NCBI RefSeq assembly: GCF_011043735.1
Contig: NZ_JAAKGV010000008.1
Location: 109,840-173,839 of the forward strand
Reading direction: 5' to 3'
Source of the DNA: Methylobacterium sp. DB0501
GTDB lineage: Bacteria > Pseudomonadota > Alphaproteobacteria > Rhizobiales > Beijerinckiaceae
Length of the DNA stretch: 64,000 bases
Shown: positions 1-8,878 of the stretch, piece after piece
Layout of the letters: the number at the start of each line of letters is the position of its first letter
How positions within the stretch are numbered: the first letter of the stretch is position 1
Position numbers and translations under genes: made by a program
Notes under the pieces: model-generated
The model's input: only the letters and a program-made list of their open reading frames with translations
Database searches by the model: none
What the model was told of the DNA's origin: nothing

Positions 1-176
1 GTCGGGAGACCGGGCGCCGGGTTCCGGGGGCCCTCGACCACGACCTCGTCGAGGGCGATGGCCTCCTCCGCCGAGGCCGCGGGAGCGCCGAGGCCGAGGG
101 CCAGGGCGGTCGCCGCGACGGCATTGCGGCGGAGGCCGGTGGAACGGTTGCTGCGGAGCGGCGGACGGCGATTCAC
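1..176 (-). CDS. btuB: TonB-dependent receptor, N-terminal part (BtuB-like), cut by window edge
   Basis: Only the first 58 codons are inside the window; the gene continues left of base 1. Read on the minus strand from a GTG at 176-174 (another in-frame GTG lies at 185-183), it begins with an arginine-rich start, a hydrophobic Ala/Leu stretch ending ASA, and then the mature N-terminus EEAIALDEVVVEG. A signal peptide followed by a short acidic-hydrophobic 'xxLDEVVVxG' TonB box is the usual start of an outer-membrane TonB-dependent receptor. The cobalamin riboswitch about 140 bases upstream makes a vitamin B12 or corrinoid receptor (BtuB) the best guess. The barrel itself cannot be seen, so substrate rests on the riboswitch alone. 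Confidence 0.75.
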   Translation of the reverse strand, partial: MNRRPPLRSNRSTGLRRNAVAATALALGLGAPAASAEEAIALDEVVVEGPRNPAPGLP

Positions 177-312
177 GACACACACTCGAGGTTGCCGCAG
201 GGCACGGTCCGGGCGAGCGGCAGGGCGCGCCGCGCGGATCGCGCGGCAGCCCGAGCGCTCCCCCGGGCCGCACCGCCCGCGGGATGTGACCGCGCCCGTC
301 GGGGCGCGGGCC

Positions 313-490
313 AAGGCAGGTCTCCTGGCTCGCGGATCGTCGCTCCCGCCTGGCCTTCCCGGTGCAGGGCACCAGTGGCCGCCGGCGGCGGGAGCTCTCC
401 GCTCACAGTTGCGGGGGCAGCCCCGGCTTCGCTCGGTCGAGCGCACCGGATTCCCTCTTCGCCCCGGGCTCGCGCCCGGGGCACCTTGGC
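313..490 (-). promoter_or_regulatory. Cobalamin (adenosylcobalamin) riboswitch
   Basis: On the minus strand the conserved elements appear in order: AGGTGCC (about 480-486), GGGAATCCGGTGC (about 440-455), the core GCTGCCCCCGCAACTGT (about 404-420) and the 3' B12 box AGCCAGGAGACCTGCC (330-315). This is the standard order and spacing of the cobalamin riboswitch family. It lies in the leader of the partial TonB-dependent receptor gene, so excess cobalamin should reduce that receptor's expression. The flanking stretches 186-312 and 491-589 show nothing else I can name. Confidence 0.93.
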
Positions 491-589
491 AGTTCCATCC
501 ATGGCAGGTTGCCCTACGGAGAGCAACAGACCGGAAACGCAATGTAATAGTGTTACCGACGCCTGTGGCCGCGGCGGCACACCGTCGGG

Positions 590-1555
590 CTACCGGCCGC
601 GCAGGAACGCCGCCGTGGCCGGGTGCAGCCACGCGGCCGGAACGGCCGCGTCGAGGTCGCGCGGGTCGCTCGGCCGCTCGTGCGGCAGGCGCCGCGCCAG
701 CGCCGGCTTGGCCCTGTCGATCGCCGCGACGAGGCGGGCGACCGCTGCCGGGTCGAGACCGGGCTTGCCGAGCGTAAGGCTCCACGACCCCACGGTCTCG
801 ACCGCTTCGTCCTGGCCCGGGAAGGTTTTGGCCGGGACGGTCATGCGCCGCAGGGAGGGGCTCGCCGCCAGGATCGCGTCGATCGCGGCCGCGGAAGGCC
901 CGAGGAAGCGGGCGCCCCCCGGCGCCTCGGCGACGGCCCGGAAACCCGGCCAGCCGGTGCCGCCCCCGAACAGGGCGGCGGCCCGCCCGTCCGCCACCAT
1001 CGCCGGGCCGTCGCCGGCATGGTCGAGGAGGATCGGCCGGATGTCGTGCTCGGGGTCGAGGCCCGCGCCCCGCAGGACCGTCCGGCCCATGGCAGTGAGA
1101 CCGGAGGCGCGCGTGCCGAGGGCCACCGGCCGCCCGCGCAAATCGTCGATGCGGCGCACCGGGCTGTCGGCCCGGACCACGAACAGGCCCGGCGCCGCGT
1201 AGACCGGGGCGACCACGGCGATCGGCTGCTCCGCCCCCTTGCCCACCCCCTGCCCCGCCAGGGCCTCGTAGGCGTATTCGCCCTGGACGAGGCCGAGATC
1301 GACCTTGCCCTCGCGCAGGAGGATCAGGTTCTCGGTCGAGCCCTTGCTGGCGCGCAGCTCCAGGGTGATGTCCGGGCTCACCTCCCGGATCGCCGCCGCC
1401 AGCGCCTCGCCATAGGCCGGGAAACCGCCGCCCGGCGTTGCGGTGGCGAGGACGAGGTGCAGGGGTGCGGAGGTCGGCCGGTCCTGGGCCGTCGCGGCGG
1501 AGAGCGGCACGAGGAGGCCGGCGAAGGCGGCGGCGATGAGCCAGTGGTTCGGCAT
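590..1555 (-). CDS. TAXI-family (TRAP-type) periplasmic solute-binding protein
   Basis: A 321-residue protein from the ATG at 1555, chosen because a signal peptide (hydrophobic residues 5-20, cleavage near ATAQ-D) follows directly; the frame is open further upstream but that part is not leader-like. The mature part has the TAXI/NMT1-like binding-protein pattern: LVLATATPGGGF near the N-terminus, a segment resembling 'ASKGSTENLILLREGKVDLGL', then LRGRPVALGTRASG. It would bind a carboxylate-type or other small ligand in the periplasm. No TRAP membrane subunits are adjacent, so it is an orphan here and its transporter partner is unknown. Ligand cannot be predicted. Confidence 0.8.
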   Translation of the reverse strand: MPNHWLIAAAFAGLLVPLSAATAQDRPTSAPLHLVLATATPGGGFPAYGEALAAAIREVSPDITLELRASKGSTENLILLREGKVDLGLVQGEYAYEALAGQGVGKGAEQPIAVVAPVYAAPGLFVVRADSPVRRIDDLRGRPVALGTRASGLTAMGRTVLRGAGLDPEHDIRPILLDHAGDGPAMVADGRAAALFGGGTGWPGFRAVAEAPGGARFLGPSAAAIDAILAASPSLRRMTVPAKTFPGQDEAVETVGSWSLTLGKPGLDPAAVARLVAAIDRAKPALARRLPHERPSDPRDLDAAVPAAWLHPATAAFLRGR

Positions 1556-1849
1556 GAGGTCGTCCAGGCTGTCTCGGCTCTCTCGCCGCCGATCGTTGAA
1601 ACCGAGGCGGAGATCGGGCGCCGCCTGTCGCAAACCGGCACCGGCGCCGTTCCGGGCGCTCACGCCAGCGGCGCGGCCCGGGACGATGATGGCGATCGCG
1701 ACGCGCGCCGATCAATCCCCCCAGGGGGCCGGGCCGGGCTTGCCCACATCTCGGCACGGGCCGAACCACGGTCATCCCATCCGCCGCCTCGCCCTGAGGT
1801 CGGCAGTGGCGGGATGGCGGCCACGGTGACGGCTTTTCCCCGCTTCCCC

Positions 1850-3094
1850 TCACGCCGCCACGCGCGGCGCTTCCTCCGGCAGCTCGTCCGCCGGCCCGAA
1901 GAACTCGTGGCGGATCCGCTCGGCCGGTACGCCGAGACGGGCGAGGCCGTGGACGAGGCTGGCGAGGAAGGACTTGGGACCGCAGAGGTAATAGGTCGCG
2001 TCCACCGCCGGGGTGTGGGCGACGAGCCAGTCGGCGGTGATCCGGCCGACCGCGTCGTGATCGATCCCGAGCCGGTCCTCGGCCTCGGGCACCTCGTAGA
2101 CGGTATGGAGGCGGATCGCCGGGCAGGCGGCGGCGAGGCTTCGCGCGTGCCCGGCCATGGCGTGGACGCGGCCGCACAGGGCACCGTGCACGTACCAGGT
2201 CGGCCGCTCCGGCGTCTCGGCCCGGATCGTCTCCAGCATGCTCATCATCGGGGTGAGGCCGACGCCGCCGCTCACCAGCACCACCGGGGCGGTCGCCGCC
2301 CGGTCGAGCACGAAATCGCCGGCGGGCGCCGCGGCCTTCAGCACGGTGCCGGGGCCCGCCTCGTCGTGCAGCCAGGACGAGACGGTCCCGGCCGGGCGGC
2401 CCGGTGCCGCCTCGCGCTTCACCGTGATGCGGTAGGCCCGGTCGTTCGGCGCGCAGGAGACCGAGTAGTTGCGCACCAGTACGCCGTGACCGGGCAGGTC
2501 GAACCGCAGCCCGAGATACTGCCCGGGTACGTGGCGCAGCACCGGCCCGCCATCGACCGGGACGAGCATGAAGGAGCGGATCGTCGCGCTCTCCGGGCGC
2601 ACGCTCTCGATCCGGAACTCGCGCCAGCCGGTCCAGCCGCCGGGCCGGCCCGCATGGTCGCGGTAGAGCGCGGCCTCGCGGGCGATCAGGATGTCGGCCA
2701 GGAACCAGTAGGCCTCGCCCCAGGCGGCGCAGATCTCGGGCGTGGCGGCCTCGGCCAGCACGTCGCGGATCGCCCCGAGCAGCGCCTCGGCGACGGCGCG
2801 GTAATGCTCCGGCAGGATCGCCAGGGTGACGTGCTTCTGGGCGATGCGCTCGACCGCGCCGGCGAGGGCGTCGAGATCGTCGATGTGGCGGGCATAGGCC
2901 AGCACCGCGGCGGCCAGGGCTTTCGGCTGGGAGCCGGTCTCGCCGTGATGTGACTGGTTGAACAGGTCGCGGATCGCCGGATCGGTGAACAGGCGCTCGT
3001 ACATCCGGCGGGTGATCGCGAGGCCGTGCGCCTCCAGGGCGGGGATCGTGGCCTTGACGAGGGCGGTGGTGGCGGGGCTCAGCGGGGACGGCAT
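1850..3094 (-). CDS. hmp: Flavohaemoglobin (nitric oxide dioxygenase)
   Basis: Converts NO to nitrate using O2 and NADH in the cytoplasm. The 414-residue protein has a globin domain (about 1-140; proximal His88 in IAQKHVTL), an FAD-binding domain with RNYS (208-211), and an NAD-binding domain with GGVGLTP (276-282) and YYLCGP near the C-terminus. Length matches the family. I start at the ATG at 3094 (MPSPLSPATT); a longer reading from 3142 would run into the NsrR operator at 3123-3145. It is divergent from nsrR and is very likely repressed by NsrR until NO appears. Confidence 0.95.
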   Translation of the reverse strand: MPSPLSPATTALVKATIPALEAHGLAITRRMYERLFTDPAIRDLFNQSHHGETGSQPKALAAAVLAYARHIDDLDALAGAVERIAQKHVTLAILPEHYRAVAEALLGAIRDVLAEAATPEICAAWGEAYWFLADILIAREAALYRDHAGRPGGWTGWREFRIESVRPESATIRSFMLVPVDGGPVLRHVPGQYLGLRFDLPGHGVLVRNYSVSCAPNDRAYRITVKREAAPGRPAGTVSSWLHDEAGPGTVLKAAAPAGDFVLDRAATAPVVLVSGGVGLTPMMSMLETIRAETPERPTWYVHGALCGRVHAMAGHARSLAAACPAIRLHTVYEVPEAEDRLGIDHDAVGRITADWLVAHTPAVDATYYLCGPKSFLASLVHGLARLGVPAERIRHEFFGPADELPEEAPRVAA

Positions 3095-3122
3095 GGCGCG
3101 GCTCGACGGTTCGTTGCGATCA

Positions 3123-3145
3123 AAGGTGCATTCAATATGCATCTT
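3123..3145. promoter_or_regulatory. NsrR operator between hmp and nsrR
   Basis: An 11-1-11 inverted repeat: left arm AAGGTGCATTC, one centre base, right arm reading AAGATGCATAT on the opposite strand (8 of 11 positions agree). It fits the known NsrR site pattern (AAGATGCxTTT palindrome). It lies 29 bases upstream of the hmp start. A second half-site, AAGGTGCAT, occurs at 3162-3170, closer to nsrR, suggesting autoregulation. Confidence 0.85.
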
Positions 3146-3204
3146 TTAAAACGGCGGCCTGAAGGTGCATAGGCTTTACAGGTTATGAGGCGGGCTCGGC
3201 TCCC

Positions 3205-3681
3205 ATGCGCCTGACGCGATACACCGACTACGCCCTGCGCACGCTGCTGTATCTCGGCGCGCAGGATCTCGGCACCGGCGAGCCGCGGCAGAGTTCGATC
3301 GGCGAGATCGCCCGGGCCTACGGGATCTCCGAGAACCACCTGACGAAGGTGGTGCATCAGCTCGGTCGGCTCGGCCTGGTACGCACGATCCGCGGCCGCG
3401 GCGGCGGCCTGCGCCTCGCGGTGGCGCCGGACAGGATCGTGGTCGGCGCGGTGGTGCGGCAGACGGAGGAAGACCTGGCCCTGGTCGCGTGCTTCGGCGA
3501 CGGCGCCTGCGCCATCACCCCGGCCTGCCGCCTGCGTGTCGCCCTGGCCGAGGCGCTGGCCGCCTTCCTGGCGGTGCTCGACCGCTACACCCTGGCCGAC
3601 CTGCTGGCGGGCGGGGCGGCGCCGGATCTGGCCCGGCTCCTCGGGCTGCCGGAGCCGGGGGCAGAGCGGATGGGGATGTAG
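3205..3681 (+). CDS. nsrR: NsrR, Rrf2-family NO-sensing repressor
   Basis: A 158-residue Rrf2-type winged-helix regulator. The N-terminus MRLTRYTDYALRTLLYL and the recognition-helix region ISENHLTKVVHQL (41-53) are typical of NsrR. Three cysteines at 96, 102 and 108 (C-x5-C-x5-C) can hold the Fe-S cluster that reacts with NO; the first spacing is one residue longer than in the E. coli protein. It is divergent from hmp across a clear NsrR operator, so it should repress hmp and release it when nitrosylated. Confidence 0.93.
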   Translation: MRLTRYTDYALRTLLYLGAQDLGTGEPRQSSIGEIARAYGISENHLTKVVHQLGRLGLVRTIRGRGGGLRLAVAPDRIVVGAVVRQTEEDLALVACFGDGACAITPACRLRVALAEALAAFLAVLDRYTLADLLAGGAAPDLARLLGLPEPGAERMGM

Positions 3682-3720
3682 GCGGCCGATCGTGGCAGCG
3701 CGGGAAACCCGCCCTCGGCG

Positions 3721-3814
3721 GAACTCGGGCAAGCCCGAGTCGAACATGCCGGTGGGGAACTCGGGCAAGCCCGATTCGAGCGTGCCGGTGGGGAACTCGG
3801 GCAAGCCCGAGTTC
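3721..3814. repeat. 36-bp tandem repeat, three units, each carrying a hairpin
   Basis: Units begin at 3721, 3757 and 3793, each starting GAACTCGGGC. Inside each unit CTCGGGC-AA-GCCCGA(G) can fold into a 6-7 bp stem. The block fills most of the gap between nsrR (ends 3681) and the convergent uronate dehydrogenase gene (ends 3837), so it could act as a two-way transcription barrier. The units are contiguous without variable spacers, so it is not a CRISPR array. Confidence 0.8.
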
Positions 3815-3836
3815 CATGGGGGACTGTTCGGGGAGG

Positions 3837-4670
3837 TTACCCGCCCCGATTCGGCCGCTCGGCCTGCGGCGTGTAGTCGATCGTCGTGAAGCTGCCGCCC
3901 TGGAGGGTGCGGGCGATCGGGTCGAGGGGGTTCTCCTGGGCCAGGATCTCCTCGGCCCAATCCTCTGCCGACTGGGTCGGCCGGTAGCCGATCACCGCCG
4001 CCGCCGCCTGGTTGTCCCAGTAGCTGCGCGGGTTGTTCGAGGCGCCCCACACCGCGACGTAGCCGGGGATCGGCGCCGCGATGCTGCGCAACACGAGCTG
4101 GCCGAGGTCGTCGTGGCCGAGCCAGGTCGAGAGGTGGCGGAACTCGGTCGGGCGCGGCAGGGCACTGCCGATGCGCAGGGCCACGCCCTCGATGCCGTGC
4201 CGGTCCCAGTACATCCGGCCCATCAGCTCGCCCCAGGCCTTGCTCAGGCCGTAGAACCCGTCCGGCCGGAAAGGTGCTTCGATCGCGAGCCGGTCGTCCA
4301 CCGCATGCATGCCGAAGGCGTGGTTGGAGCTGGCGAACACCACCCGGCGCAGACCGTGGCGGCGCGCGCCCTCGTACACCGCCCGCAGGGCAACGAGGTT
4401 GTTCTCGATCACCTCCGGCAAGGGCTTCTCGACGCTGGTGCCGGCCATGTGGACCAGGACGTCGGTGCCTTGGAGCAGCCGGTCGACGGCCTCGGCGTCG
4501 CGCAGGTCGCCGGTCGTCACGGTCTCGGCGTCGGAGAGCGGCGTCAGCGCCGTCGGGCCCCCGCCGGAGCGCAAGGTGTGGCCGGCCGCGAGCAGCCGCG
4601 GCCGCAGCACCGCCCCGATCTGCCCGCCCGCCCCCGACAGGGCGACCCTGATTCCCGCGGCCTCGCTCAT
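3837..4670 (-). CDS. udh: NAD-dependent uronate dehydrogenase-like SDR epimerase/dehydratase
   Basis: A 277-residue extended short-chain dehydrogenase. It shows the glycine-rich NAD motif SGAGGQIG (about 11-18), the FASSNH segment, the catalytic YGLSK, and then RIGS, STWLGHDD, VWGAS, YWDN and LQGGSF. That series closely follows what I recall of the Agrobacterium uronate dehydrogenase, which oxidises galacturonate or glucuronate to the aldarolactone. The start ATG at 4670 is placed right before the Rossmann fold; upstream sequence in the same frame is a low-complexity repeat. A lactonase gene is divergently transcribed next door, which fits the same pathway. Substrate is inferred. Confidence 0.8.
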   Translation of the reverse strand: MSEAAGIRVALSGAGGQIGAVLRPRLLAAGHTLRSGGGPTALTPLSDAETVTTGDLRDAEAVDRLLQGTDVLVHMAGTSVEKPLPEVIENNLVALRAVYEGARRHGLRRVVFASSNHAFGMHAVDDRLAIEAPFRPDGFYGLSKAWGELMGRMYWDRHGIEGVALRIGSALPRPTEFRHLSTWLGHDDLGQLVLRSIAAPIPGYVAVWGASNNPRSYWDNQAAAAVIGYRPTQSAEDWAEEILAQENPLDPIARTLQGGSFTTIDYTPQAERPNRGG

Positions 4671-4744
4671 GCGTCCCTCCCCGTCCTCGTTGGCGGCGCC
4701 CGGGCGGGCGCGTCGCACCCCGTCGTCGTGATGCGTCGGCATAG

Positions 4745-4834
4745 GGTCAAGGACAGAATCGGGGTCAAGGCCGGAATTGGGGTCGAGGACGGAATCGGGT
4801 TCAAGGGCCGATCGGGGGTCGATGGCCGATCGCG
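4745..4834. repeat. 18-bp imperfect tandem repeat, five units, in a divergent promoter region
   Basis: Units of the type GGTCAAGGACAGAATCGG start at 4745, 4763, 4781, 4799 and 4817, the last two more diverged. It lies between the divergent uronate dehydrogenase (start 4670) and lactonase (start 4913) genes, just upstream of both, so unit number could alter promoter spacing. No known binding-site family is recognised in it. Confidence 0.75.
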
Positions 4835-4912
4835 CGACGACGCGGCTTGCCTCCCGCGGCGCGGGCGGCGAAGGTCCGCCGCCCGTCGAGACGAGCCAGG
4901 AGGACATCGCCC

Positions 4913-5846
<934 letters not shown>

Positions 5847-5848
<2 letters not shown>

Positions 5849-5870
5849 GGCCACGGCAGAGCGCGGCCTC
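5847..5870. terminator. Possible hairpin between convergent genes
   Basis: GAGGCC (5847-5852) pairs with GGCCTC (5865-5870) across a 12-base loop, between the lactonase and agmatinase-family gene ends. There is no T-run, so terminator function is only suggested by position. Confidence 0.3.
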
Positions 5871-5926
5871 ATGCCGACGGCCCGGGATGCTGAGGCACCG
5901 GACCGTTGGGATTGGAGGGCGGCGCC

Positions 5927-6967
5927 TTACCCGCGCCGCCCCGCCGCCACCAGGCACATGAGCTCGAACAGCACCTGCGCGGCGCATTGCGCCGTGTTGC
6001 TGGTGGGATCGTATTGCGGCGCCACCTCGACGACGTCGCCGCCGACCACGTTCAGGCCGGCGAGCCCGCGCAGCAGGTCCAGCACCTCGCGGGGGGTGAG
6101 CCCGCCCATCTCCGGCGTGCCCGTGCCGGGGGCGAAGCCGGGATCGAGGCTGTCGACATCGAAGGAGACGTAGGTCGGGCCCTCGCCCGCCACCTCGCGG
6201 GCCCGGGCGATCACCGCGGGAAGCCCGAGCCGCGGCACCTCCTCGGCGTGGATCACCGTCATGCCGGAGACATAGGAGAACTCCCATAGGTACTCGGCGC
6301 CGCCGCGGATGCCGATCTGGATCGTGCGTGCGGGATCGAGCACACCGTCGAGCACCGCCTGGCGGAACGGGCCGCCATGATGGAACTTCGAGCCCTCGTA
6401 GACGCCGCCGGTGTCGCAATGGGCGTCGATGTGGATCATGCCGACCGGGCGCGACGCGCCCACCGCCCGCAGGGTCGCACGGCTGATCGAGTGGTCGCCG
6501 CCCACTGCCAGCGGCACCACGCCGGCCTTGACCACGGCGGAGAAGAATTCCTCGATGTCCTCGTGGCAGCTCTCGAGGGAGAAGCGGCTGCGGAACGGCA
6601 CGTCGCCGATATCGGCCGCCGTCAGTTCCGCCGCCGGCGTCATCCGCAGCACGTGCTCGTAGGGGCCGATCCGCTCGACCGCCCGCACCGCCCGCGGGCC
6701 GAGGCGGGCACCGGCCCGGTTGGTGACCCCGAGATCCATCGGCACGCCGATCAGCGCCACGTCGAGGCCGCCGAAATCCGGCAGCGTCGCGACGTCCGGG
6801 CGGAACGGTAGGTCGAGGAAGGTCGCCGGATCGGCGAAGGGCCACTTGCGCCGGTCGCTCTCGCTGAATTGCTGCTTGGCCGCCTTCGCGAAATCCGGAT
6901 CGTCGATGTCGCCGCCGGTCGCGTCGAGGTAGCGGGCCCGCAGGGCCGCGAGCTTGGCTTGATCCAT
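5927..6967 (-). CDS. speB: Agmatinase-family ureohydrolase
   Basis: A 346-residue manganese ureohydrolase that releases urea from a guanidino compound. Metal ligands are visible: GGDHS (His159), DAHCD (Asp181, His183, Asp185) and SFDVD (Asp270, Asp272), followed by the TGTPEMGGLTPRE signature. ATG 6967 is chosen because coding-like sequence starts there; the upstream frame is proline/arginine-rich noise. The long N-terminal extension and 'DAHCDT' are shared with guanidinobutyrase and guanidinopropionase types, so the substrate could be agmatine, guanidinobutyrate or another guanidine. An ornithine decarboxylase about 5 kb away also points to polyamine metabolism, but the two are not in one operon. 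Confidence 0.85.
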   Translation of the reverse strand: MDQAKLAALRARYLDATGGDIDDPDFAKAAKQQFSESDRRKWPFADPATFLDLPFRPDVATLPDFGGLDVALIGVPMDLGVTNRAGARLGPRAVRAVERIGPYEHVLRMTPAAELTAADIGDVPFRSRFSLESCHEDIEEFFSAVVKAGVVPLAVGGDHSISRATLRAVGASRPVGMIHIDAHCDTGGVYEGSKFHHGGPFRQAVLDGVLDPARTIQIGIRGGAEYLWEFSYVSGMTVIHAEEVPRLGLPAVIARAREVAGEGPTYVSFDVDSLDPGFAPGTGTPEMGGLTPREVLDLLRGLAGLNVVGGDVVEVAPQYDPTSNTAQCAAQVLFELMCLVAAGRRG

Positions 6968-7423
6968 GGAAGGCTCCGGAGATGGGGGCCCGCGCGGCGC
7001 ATGGGCCTGTGGGCGCGGCACTCGGGGGGCTCGGCGCCAAGGCCGCGGCGCGCCCGGCGTGCCCTCGGCCCGCGCCACCCGCCGCGACAAGAGCGCAGCC
7101 CGGCCATGCTGGCAAGCCCGCTGTGTCGTGTACAGTGCGCGTTGCAAGAAACGCCGCTCTCGATCTCTGATTTTGCCGCATTCTCTGAAACGAACCGATA
7201 TCCACTTCGTCGGAAAATGCTCCAGCCGACCGGGTCTTCCGCGAAGCCTGCCTCGGCGAGGCGCTGCTGGCGACCAGCGTCGGTGCCTGCGCGACGGATC
7301 TCGTTGCCCTTCTGCTCCGGCCGCGCCACGTCATGCCATTGCAGGGAACCATGACGCCTCAAGTAACATTGGCCGCCGGGGAAAAGCACGCGTGCGCCGG
7401 GCGCTGACGGGCTCGCGGGAGCC
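6968..7423. other. Intergenic stretch with a possible short coding remnant
   Basis: 456 bases separate the agmatinase-family gene from the AraC remnant. No RNA gene or promoter stands out. On the plus strand about 7188-7353 reads openly, without a start codon, as a protein-like tail (VFREACLGEALLATSVGACA and on to a TGA), which may be the end of a decayed gene. I cannot name it. Confidence 0.3.
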
Positions 7424-7887
7424 ATGGACACGATCACCCTCGACCGCCCCCTCGCCGACGCCGCCTTCGAGGCCTGTCGCGCGGTCTGCAGCGGCGGTAC
7501 CGACGTGGAGCGGTTGGGCGTCCCCTGCGGACCGAAGGCGTCGCTCACCGGCTGCCGCGGATGCTGATCTCAGACCGTCGCCTCGCCGGAGTGGCGCATG
7601 GGCGCAGCCCCCGCCGGGTGGCCCGCGACGGCTTCGACCATATCACCCTCCACCTCGTGCTCGACGGCAGCATGATGCTGGAGGTGCCGGATGCGGTCCG
7701 TCGGGTCGAGGCCGGCAGCGCCGCACCGTTCGACCTCACCCGGCCGCAGCGCCCCTGGACCGAGGGGACATACGGCGTGCGGCTCGGAGAGTACCGGCGC
7801 AGCCTGCGCGCCCGGGCCGAGCGGCGCGGCCCCTTGGGCGAGACGACGCCGCTCGGCTTCACGGCCTGGCACGGCGAGTTGATCTGA
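7424..7887 (+). pseudogene. Remnant of an AraC-family regulator, ligand-binding N-domain only
   Basis: From the ATG at 7424 a frame reads AFEACRAVCSGGTDVERLG and stops near 7556. From 7561 a second frame continues with GMLISDRRLAGVAHGRSPRRVARDGFDHITLHLVLDGS and ends with DLTRPQRPW at 7887-side. The joined reading resembles the cupin-like N-domain of AraC/XylS regulators ('SPQRVRR...DHYLLQLYLSG...LDLAQP'). The two frames are offset, and the DNA-binding C-domain is absent, so the gene looks frameshifted and truncated. It could instead be two small unrelated ORFs. Confidence 0.5.
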
Positions 7888-7991
7888 GCGCGGCGGCCGG
7901 CCCCCGCCGGCTGCGCCGCACCTGATCGTCATGCGATCGTTCCAGAACGCCCCGGACCAACCGGCCCGGCGGCGATTCCCGAAGGCCTCAG

Positions 7992-8037
7992 GCCTTGCGC
8001 GGGCGGCCGCGACTCACGCCTTGCGCGGGCGGCCGCG
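7992..8037. repeat. 26-bp duplication at the 3' end of the mucR-like gene
   Basis: GCCTTGCGCGGGCGGCCGCG occurs at 7992-8011 and again at 8018-8037. The second copy encodes the C-terminal AT-hook-like tail of the MucR-like protein; the first lies just past its stop codon in a shifted frame. Confidence 0.85.
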
Positions 8038-8514
8038 CTTGGCGCCGCTCGTCTCGGCCGGCGCCTTCACCACCGCGTCGGAGGTCGCGCGCTTGGCCGC
8101 CGCAGCGACGTTGCGGCCCCGGCCCAGCCCGATGCTCTTGGCGAGTTCGGAGCGCTGGGCGGCGTAGTTGGCGGCGACCATCGGGTAGTCGTGCGGCAGG
8201 CCCCACTTGCGGCGATACTCCTCGGGGGTGAGCCCGCGGGTCGACAGGTGGCGCTTCAGCGACTTGTACTGCTTCCCGTCCTCGAGGCTGATCAGGTAGT
8301 CCGGGGTCACCGTCTTCTTGATAGGCATCAGCGGCACCGGCTTCTCGGCCTCCTTGACGGCCGGCTGGCCGAGGGAGACGAACGCGCTGTGCACGGTTCC
8401 GATCAGGGCGGCCAGGTCGGCGGCGGGAACGGAGTTGTTGGCGACGTAGGCGGATACGACGTCGGCGGCGAGGGCGACGAAATCGACCTCCTGGACCAGA
8501 TCTTCTTGCGACAC
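8014..8514 (-). CDS. mucR: Ros/MucR-family transcriptional regulator without zinc-finger cysteines
   Basis: A 166-residue DNA-binding protein. The conserved MucR core is clear: PIKKTVTPDYLISLEDGK, then QYKSLKRHLSTRGLTPEEYR, KWGLPHDYPMVA and LAKSIGLG. In classical Ros the zinc finger uses two cysteines before the SLKRHL helix; here those positions are Ser and Asp, as in the known zinc-free members from Mesorhizobium. The C-terminus ends KRGRPRKA, an AT-hook-like motif that could add minor-groove contacts. MucR proteins act as broad, H-NS-like silencers of surface polysaccharide, motility and cell-cycle genes. A second paralogue is at 61861. Confidence 0.93.
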   Translation of the reverse strand: MSQEDLVQEVDFVALAADVVSAYVANNSVPAADLAALIGTVHSAFVSLGQPAVKEAEKPVPLMPIKKTVTPDYLISLEDGKQYKSLKRHLSTRGLTPEEYRRKWGLPHDYPMVAANYAAQRSELAKSIGLGRGRNVAAAAKRATSDAVVKAPAETSGAKRGRPRKA

Positions 8515-8878
8515 GGATAATCATCCTAATTCACGCACCCGGTAGACGGGCATAGGCCAGATATCGGGCATCTGGCTACGGTTTCAACCCACCGTCGCGA
8601 CGTCAGCCCTGAATTTCCCACAGATGCTTTTGATAATGGCGCAAGCTTCCCGTCGCGCAACGGCTTCATGCGGGCCCCGGAGATTCGCCCAAGCCTTGCG
8701 CCGCCCGGGGCTCATCGACAGCCAACTCTGAGATCAAGATCGCATCGCGGCATCACGCGCGGCGAAATGAACGCAAAGCGCTCAGGCGACGACGGATCAC
8801 GGCGCCAAATTCGCTCCGCCGCCCTTCCCCCGGCCCCGGACTTGCACTAACCCCGAGGCCCGACCGGCGAGTGCCGCC
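8515..8878. other. Intergenic region upstream of mucR-like and MBOAT genes
   Basis: 364 bases between divergently transcribed genes, so it should contain both promoters. It is locally richer in A/T (about 8515-8660) than its surroundings, fitting a MucR-type autoregulated leader. No exact known operator or RNA gene was recognised. Confidence 0.4.

Noticed and set aside
590..1663. Longer form of the TAXI binding protein starting at 1663
   Set aside because: The extra 36 residues precede the signal peptide, which would then be internal.
623..2953. Very long plus-strand open frame opposite the TAXI and hmp genes
   Set aside because: It is a GC-driven shadow: Arg/Gly/Ala-rich, no domain, and it lies antisense to two well-supported genes.
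3721..3814. Regularly spaced 36-bp repeats as a CRISPR array
   Set aside because: The units follow each other without unique spacers, only three exist, and no cas gene is in the window.
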